Made by a program: the position numbers and the translations under genes
Shown here: piece by piece, positions 57,838 to 64,000 of the stretch
Layout: each line of letters starts with the position of its first letter
Numbering within the stretch: position 1 is the first letter of the stretch
The notes under the pieces: generated by a model
Seen by the model: only the letters and a program-made list of their open reading frames with translations
Databases searched by the model: none
Told to the model about the DNA's origin: nothing
NCBI RefSeq assembly: GCF_040802235.1
Contig: NC_133164.1
Coordinates: 90,016,302 to 90,080,301 of the forward strand
Origin: Manis javanica
Lineage: Eukaryota; Chordata; Mammalia; Pholidota; Manidae
Direction: 5' to 3'
DNA length: 64,000 nt

Positions 57838-60500
57838 AAAAATATAAACAAAATTCACAAACCTTCAACCAGACTAAGAAAAAAGGAGAGTAGACATAAA
57901 TAAAATTAGAAATAAAAGAGGAAACATTACAACTCATTAACTACAGAAAGACTTTGAATCTCAAGACACTACTTTGTACAATTATATGGCAATAAATTAT
58001 TTAAACCAGAAATGGATACATTTCTAGAAACACACAACTTACCAAGACTGAATCAGGAAGAAATAGAAAATCTGAACAGATCAATAACAGGAGATTGAAT
58101 CAGTAATAAAAAAAAGTCCAAACAGAAAAATTCCATGCCCAGGTGGCTTCACTGGAGAATTCTACCAAATATTTAAATAAGAACTAACACCAATCTTCCT
58201 TAAGCTCTTCCAGAATATCAAGGAGGAGGGAACACTTCCAAACTCATTCTACAAAGTAAGCAATGCTTTGATACCAAAGCCAGATTAAGTATACCGTAAG
58301 AGAAGAAACTATAGACCAATATCCCTGGTGAATATAAATGTAAAAATTCTCAAAAAAATATTAGCAAACTTACTTAAAGAACACATCAGAAGGATTAAAC
58401 ACAATGACCAAGTGGAATTTATCCTTGGGATATAAGGATGGTTCAACATATGCAGAACAATTGATGTAATATATCACATTAGCAAAATGAAAGATAAACC
58501 ACATTAATAATCTCAATAGACAGAGAAAGAGAATTTGGGAAAATACAGCATCCTTTCATGATAAAAACTCTACTAGACTAGATACACACCTCAACATAAT
58601 AAAGGCTGTTTTACAACAAACCCACAGCTAACATTATATTCAATGGAGAGAAACAGAAAGTGTTTTCTAAGATCAGGAACAAGGCAAGGATCCCTATTCT
58701 CACCACACCTATTCAATATAGTACTGGAAGTCCTAGCTAGTGCAATTCAACAAGACAGAGAATTAAAAGACATCCAAGTTGGAAAGGAAAAAGTAAAACT
58801 GTCATTATTTGCTGAATATGATCCTATATATAGAAAGTCCCCCCAAAATCAGTCAAAAAAAAAAGTCAGAATTAATCAGTGATTTAAGTTAAGTGGCAGG
58901 ATACAAAATTGACACAGAAATCAACTACACTTACCCTAATGATGAAGTATTTGAAAAAGAAACCCATCCCATTCACAATGGCATTAAAAACAATAAAATA
59001 CTCAAAGCCATCTACACATGCAGTGCAATCCCCATCAAAAACACCAAAGGTATTCCTCACAGAAATAGAAGAAACCATCCTACAATTTGTTTGGAGCCAC
59101 AAAAGACCCCCCAAATCCAAAGTAGTATTGAGAAAAACCAACAAAGCTGGAGGATATCACACATCCAGATTTCAAACTAAACTACAAAACCATAGTATTA
59201 AAAACAGTATGGTACTGGCACAAAAACAGACACATCAACCATCAGAACAGAAAGAGAGCCCAGAATTAAACCTTGGCATGTACTAGTCAGCTAACAGTCA
59301 ACAAGGCTGCCAAGAATACCCAAAGAGGGAAGGGTAGTCTCTTCAACAAACGGAGCTGGGAAAATTGGAGGAACACATGTGGAACAATGCAATTGGATCC
59401 CTATTTTACACCACTCACAAAGTTAACTCAAAATAGACCAAAGACTTAAACATAAGAACTGATCCCATAGAATTTCTAAATGGAAATAATTCACAAAGAA
59501 CAAAAGAAAAAACCAACAAATGGGACTACATCAAACTCAAAAGCTCCACAAAGAGCAATTAACAAAATGGAAGGACAACCTACAGAATGGGAGGAATTTT
59601 GCAAGCTGTATATCAGAGAAGGGGTTAATATCCAAAAGTATATAAAAAACTTAGCCAACTCAGTAACAAGAACAGTAATAATAATACTAAGATTAAAAAA
59701 GTGGAAAGAACTAGACATTTCTCCAAAGAGGACATAAAAATGACTAAAAGACACTCAAGATCACTAATCACCAGGGAAATGCAAATTCATGAGTTACCAC
59801 CTCATACCTGTTAGACAGGCTATCATCAAGAAGAGACAACAGGGGTGCTGGTGAGGGTGTGGTGGAAAGGGAGCCCTCAGGCCCTGTTGGTGGAAGGTAA
59901 ATTGATCCAACCACGATGGAAAACAACATGGAGCTTCCTCAAAAAAATAAATAAAAACAGATCTACAGTATGATCCCACAATCCCACTTCTGGGTATAAA
60001 CCCAAAGGAAATGAAAACAGGATTTCAATAAGATACATGCACTCCCATTTTTATTGAAACATTACTCACAATAGTCAAGATAGGGAAACAAACCAAATAC
60101 CCATCAACAGATGAATGGATAAAAATGATGTGGCATATATACACAACAGAATATCATTCAGCTACAAGAAAGGAAGCTATCCTCCCATTTGCAACCACAA
60201 GGATGATGGACCTCAAGCACATTATGCTAAATGAGATAAGTCAGACAGAGAAAGTCAAGTACTATATGATATCACTTACAGGTAGAATCTAAAAAAGTTA
60301 AACCTATTTTTAAAAAAAAGTAAAATGGTGGTTACCAGGGAATGGAGGGGCAGTGGGTTAAGAAGTTATGGTGTTTAAGGGTACAAATTTCTAATAAGTA
60401 GTAAATAACTACGTTTGAGACATGTAGTAAATAAGCCACAGAGATCTAATACACAGAATAATGAATATAGACAGTAACATGGATCTTTCTCAACTTAACA
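57838..60500 (+). mobile_element. L1 ORF2 3' half and 3' UTR
   Basis: It begins in ORF2 just before the RT (aaccttcaaccagactaaga) and passes through the RT region (58140-58860) and the C-terminal domain (59040-60280) to an L1 3' UTR near 60500. Frames are broken. Readable RT pieces include [20 protein letters not shown] (58643-58882). It is antisense to OSBPL1A. Confidence 0.85.
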
Positions 60501-60965
60501 AGGGAGGTATGTTTGGATAAACCCATCATGAGTTAAAAAATGCATTTAATACACCTCAGCTACTGAGCATCATAGCTTAGCCTAGCCTTACATGTGCTCA
60601 CAACACTTACATTTGCCTAAAGTAGGGAAAAATCATCTACCACAAAGCCTATTCATACTAAAATAGTCTGAATTTTAAATTGACTACCTCATTTAACTTA
60701 CTGAATCCTGTACTGAAAGTGAAAAACAGAATGCTTCTAAGTGTACTGGTTACCGTTTACTCGTCATTGCACGCTGAGCGGGAGCTGCAGCTTGCTAATG
60801 CTGCCCAACATCACAAGGGAGTTACTGCACCACTAGCTTGGGAAAAGATCAAAATTCAAAATTTGAAGTACAGTTCCTACTGAATGTGTATGGCTTTTGT
60901 ACCACCATAAAGTTGAAAGATCATAAGTTGCATCACTGTAAGTCGAGGATTATTGTATTGTACTA
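60500..60965. mobile_element. Non-autonomous Tigger-type element (MER2-like)
   Basis: It contains ataaacccatcatgagttaa, atgcatttaatacacctcag, gcatcatagcttagcctagc and, at the far end, aagttgcatcactgtaagtc then gaggat. This arrangement matches a MER2/Tigger-type MITE whose outer ends are imperfect inverted repeats (cgtaagtcgaggat-like). There is no coding capacity. Confidence 0.6.
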
Positions 60966-61189
60966 TAAAAAAATAGTAATATATTTTATTTAATCTGACA
61001 TATCCAAAATATTGGCATGACAACATGCATTCAATATTAAAACATTCATGAAGTATTTTATATTTTCTGGTAAGTCTTCAAAATCCAACGTCTATTTTAG
61101 AGGACATCTTGATTTATCTACTCCATTTTTAAGTTGAAATGAAATCTAGTCTTACCAACACAGTAAAATTATGTTTAGTGAAAAAATAT

Positions 61190-61330
61190 TTCACAATGCT
61201 TTACTTTTATAATTTAAACTTAATTATAATAATTAATAAACTTAATATATTAAGACTAAATACTCACACTAGCCACATTTCAAGTGCCCAAAAATTACAG
61301 GTAGGGCTGCTGGCTATTATTGGACATACT
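61190..61330. mobile_element. MER20-like hAT fragment
   Basis: The sequence actagccacatttcaagtgc, preceded by a tail of AT-rich ttaattataataattaata, is typical of MER20-type hAT MITEs. The fragment is incomplete. Confidence 0.4.
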
Positions 61331-61969
61331 GGATTTCCAAGATTACTTCTGAGAACAAAAGGATGGTGCTGCTGTAAGACTGGGGCAAGAGCAAAAAACT
61401 GCTCAAATATAGGAGTAAAATCAATGAGAGACAAAATACTCCATAATCTAATCATAAAGAAAATGCTAAATTTCTATTTAAAAAAGCAAAGGGAATAAAT
61501 TATTTTCACAATTAGGTAGAAGATTACATCTTAAAAAATGATTTATACTGAAAAGGATACATTTCTATATTTAAAAATTTAATTCCCCCTAGTAGGAAAA
61601 AAAGTATTTGATACTGATATAGATGAAGGAGGTATTACTCCAGGCAGAACTAAAAACAGAAGAGAGTAGCAATCAGAATTTTGAGGCTGAAACCTTTGGA
61701 GTTTATCAGAGAGTCATTATCCTGGATTCTATGCTTCCTTTTTTCCTTCGCACAGAGAGAAAACACCCTGTACCAGGGACAGAGAGTGATATGTCCTGGT
61801 TCTATTTTCATGGAACCATACAGATGACATTATGACTATCTATACAACACAGTGACTGGTTTTTGGTTTTTTTTTTTCAGTTTTTCCACAATTGTTTTTA
61901 ATGTGCTCATGGTATTGAAAAAACTTTTTTGCCATGTGAAATCATTTTTTTTCCAAGTATAGGGTTTTT

Positions 61970-64000
61970 TAAAAACATTTTTTTATTAAGGTATTATTGA
62001 TATACACTCTTATGAAGGTTTCACAAGAAAAACAATGTGGTTATTACATTCACCCTTATTATCAAGTCCCCCCATACCCCATTGCAGTCACTGTCCATCA
62101 GTGTAGTAAGATGCCACAGAGTCACTATTTGCCTTCTCTGTCCTACACTGTCTTCCCCATGATCCCCCCCACACTATGTGTGCCAATCATAATACCCCTC
62201 AATCCCCTTCTCCCTCCCTCCCCACCTGCTCTCCCCCACCCCTCCCCTTTGGTAACCACTAGTCCCTTCTTGGAGTCTGTGAGTCTGCTGCTATTTTGTT
62301 CCTTCAGTTTTGCTTCATTGTTAATACTCCACAGATGAAGGAAATCATTTGGTATTTGTCTTTCTCTGCCTGACTTATTTCACTGAGCATAATACCCTCT
62401 AGCTCCATCCATGTTGTTGCAAATGGTAGGATTTGTTTCTTTCTTACAGCTGAATAGTATTCCATTGTGTATATGTACCACCTCTTCTTTATCCATTCAT
62501 CTACTGATGGACACTTAGGTTGCTTCCATTTCTTGGCTATTGTAAATAGTGCTGCGATAAACACAAGGGTACATATGTGTATTTGAATCTGAGAAGTTGT
62601 TTTCTTTGGATAAATTCCTAGGAGTGGAGTTCCCGGGTCAAATGGTACTTCTATTTCTAGTTTTTTGAGGAACCTCCATATTGCTTTCCACAATGGTTGA
62701 ACTAATTTACATTCCCACCAGCAGTGTAGGAGGGTTCCCCTTTCTCCACATCCTCACCAGCATTTGCTGTTCCTAGTCTTTTCTATGTTGGCCATCCTAA
62801 CTGGCATGACGTGATATCTGATTGTGTTTTTAATTTGCATTTCTCTGATAATTAGCGATGTAGGGCATCTTTTCCTGTGCCTGTTGGCCATCTGAATTTC
62901 TTCTTTGGAGAAGTGTCTGTTCATATCCTCCACCCATTTTTTAATAGGGTTATTTGCTTTTTGGGTGTTTAGATTTATGAGTTCTTTATATATTTTAGAT
63001 GTTAACCCCTTGTCAGATATGTTATTTACAAATATTATCTCCCAAACTGCAGGATGCCTTTTTGCTCTGCTGATGGTGTCCTTTGCTGTACAGAAGCTTT
63101 TCAGCATGAGGTAATCCCATTTGTTCATTTTTGCTTGTTTCCTTTGCCCGAGGATATGCGTTCAGGAAAAAGTTGCTCATGTGTATATTCAGGAGCTTTT
63201 TGCCCATGTTTCTTCTAAGAGTTTCATGGTTTCATGACTTACATTCAGGTCTTTGATCCATTTTGAGTTTACTTTTGTATATGGTGCTAGACAATAATCC
63301 AGTTTCATTCTCTTGCATGTAGCTGCCCAGTTTTGCCAACACCAGTTGTTGAAGAGGCTGTCATTTTCCCATTGTATGTTCATAGCTCCTTTATTGTATA
63401 TTAATTGACCATACATGCTTGGGTTTATCTGGGCTCTGTAGTCTGTTCCACTGGTCTATGGGTCTGTTCTTGTGCCAGTACCAAACTGTCTTGATTATTG
63501 TGGCTTTGTAGTAGAGCTTGAAGTCAGGGAGCATTATCCCCCCAGCTTTCTTCTTCTCAGGACTGCTTTGGATATTTGGGGTCTTTTGTGGTTTCATATG
63601 AATTTTAGAATGATTTTCTCTAGTTCGTTGAAGAATGCTGTTGGTATTTTGATAGGGATTGCGTTGAATCTGTAGATTGCTTGAGGCAGGATGGCCATTT
63701 TGATAATATTAATTCTTCCTATCCATGAGCACAGGATGTGTTTCCATTTATTGGCATCCTCTTTAATTTCTCTCATGAGTGTCTTTTAGTTTTCGGAATA
63801 TAGATCTTTCACTTCCTTGGTTAAGTTTATTCCTAGGTATTTTATTCTTTTTGATGCAATTGTGAATGGAATTGTTTTCCTGATTTCTCTTTCTGCTGGT
63901 TCATCGTTAGTGCATAGGAATATAGTAACTGCTTTTTAAGTGACATTGCAGGTGTTTCATCTCTGTGATACCTGGTTATCTCACTTTTACTCCCTGCTAC
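61970..64000 (-). mobile_element. L1 3' part, antisense, continues beyond the window
   Basis: On the - strand it reads ORF2 C-terminus then 3' UTR, ending in ...ccttaataaaaaaa at about 61980. Its 3' UTR shares ttactacactgatggacagt and gactgcaatggggtat with the 7-12 kb L1, so both are the same L1 lineage. Readable ORF2 pieces occur at 62304-62693, 62754-63128, 63189-63416 and 63391-63597 in different frames, so it is not intact. It is sense to OSBPL1A. Confidence 0.88.

Larger units (their letters stand above)
28950..64000 (-). other. OSBPL1A: OSBPL1A gene, 3' portion
   Basis: Eleven consecutive coding exons on the - strand (57509 to 30029) plus the 3' UTR encode about 416 residues that match the oxysterol-binding-related domain and C-terminus of ORP1. 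Signature blocks include [47 protein letters not shown] and the final YWDRNYFNLPDIY. ORP1L is a late-endosomal Rab7/VAP-interacting sterol sensor that binds cholesterol and PI4P. ORP1S (437 aa in human) is essentially the ORD alone (established knowledge), so nearly all of ORP1S is here. The 5' exons lie beyond 64000, and I could not identify any between 57510 and 64000. All eleven exons are in frame with GT-AG junctions. Confidence 0.95.

Noticed and set aside
58643-59754. Open frames at 58643, 58893, 58909, 59480 and 59491
   Set aside because: L1 ORF2 remnants in broken frames, or their antisense.
62304-63776. L1 ORF2 frames on the - strand as possible active element
   Set aside because: The readable pieces lie in different frames, separated by stops, and the element is cut by the window edge, so activity cannot be supported.
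1-64000. CRISPR arrays, tRNA, rRNA or phage-like systems
   Set aside because: No regularly spaced repeats, tRNA-like folds or rRNA segments were seen. The only tandem units (41291-41347) lie inside a retroposon.

Overview
The window is nuclear DNA of a placental mammal. It holds spliced genes with long introns, GT-AG junctions and AATAAA poly(A) signals, and a repeat background of L1, L2, MIR, Tigger and hAT elements. I see no Alu, rodent B1/B2, carnivore tRNA-Lys SINE or ruminant BovB/tRNA SINE, which argues against primates, rodents, carnivores and ruminants. The younger L1 copies and a ~330-bp poly(A) retroposon at 41.1-41.5 kb look lineage-specific. They remind me weakly of pangolin sequence, but I cannot verify that.

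Two genes account for almost all coding sequence and lie tail to tail. CABYR (calcium-binding tyrosine-phosphorylation-regulated protein of the sperm fibrous sheath) is on the + strand from a TATA-containing CpG island (about 3.65-4.5 kb) to a poly(A) signal at 28.58 kb. Its parts are a non-coding first exon (inferred), the RIIa-domain exon (6640-6787), a 54-nt exon (6885-6938), the large coding-region-A exon (23630-24799), the coding-region-B exon (26808-27412) and a last exon that supplies the final base of the stop codon (28518). The junctions between coding exons 2 and 5 are all phase 1, so exons 3 and 4 can be skipped without changing frame. The end of exon 5 carries an apparent frameshift: the conserved C-terminus continues in another frame.

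OSBPL1A (oxysterol-binding-protein-related protein 1) is on the - strand and runs in from the right. Eleven coding exons (57509 down to 30029) give about 416 residues, which is nearly the whole sterol/PI4P-binding ORD including EQVSHHPP, followed by a 1.1-kb 3' UTR. The upstream exons (ankyrin and PH part of the long form) lie beyond the window. The two 3' ends are about 340 bp apart.

Repeats by region: 1-3.6 kb, upstream intergenic; 5.75-6.06 kb, a short 5'-truncated L1 with target-site duplication (TSD); 7.0-11.9 kb, a near-full-span but internally deleted and rearranged L1 with TSD in CABYR intron 3; 17.1-19.0 kb, an old L1/HAL1-like copy; 31.8 kb, a hAT MITE; 34.6 kb, an LTR fragment; 35.7-37.8 kb, an old L1 interrupted by Tigger1; 39.0-40.8 kb, an L1 with a twin-priming 5' inversion and a retrocopy-like insert; 41.1-41.5 kb, the poly(A) retroposon; 45.4-48.6 kb and 57.8-60.5 kb, L1 ORF2/3' regions; 60.5-61.0 kb, a MER2-like element; 62-64 kb, an L1 in reverse orientation matching the 7-12 kb copy. 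I found no RNA gene, CRISPR array or prokaryote-type operon. Nothing here amounts to a new biological system. The most interesting points are the CABYR C-terminal frameshift, the retroposon close to an OSBPL1A splice donor, and the rearranged L1 copies.
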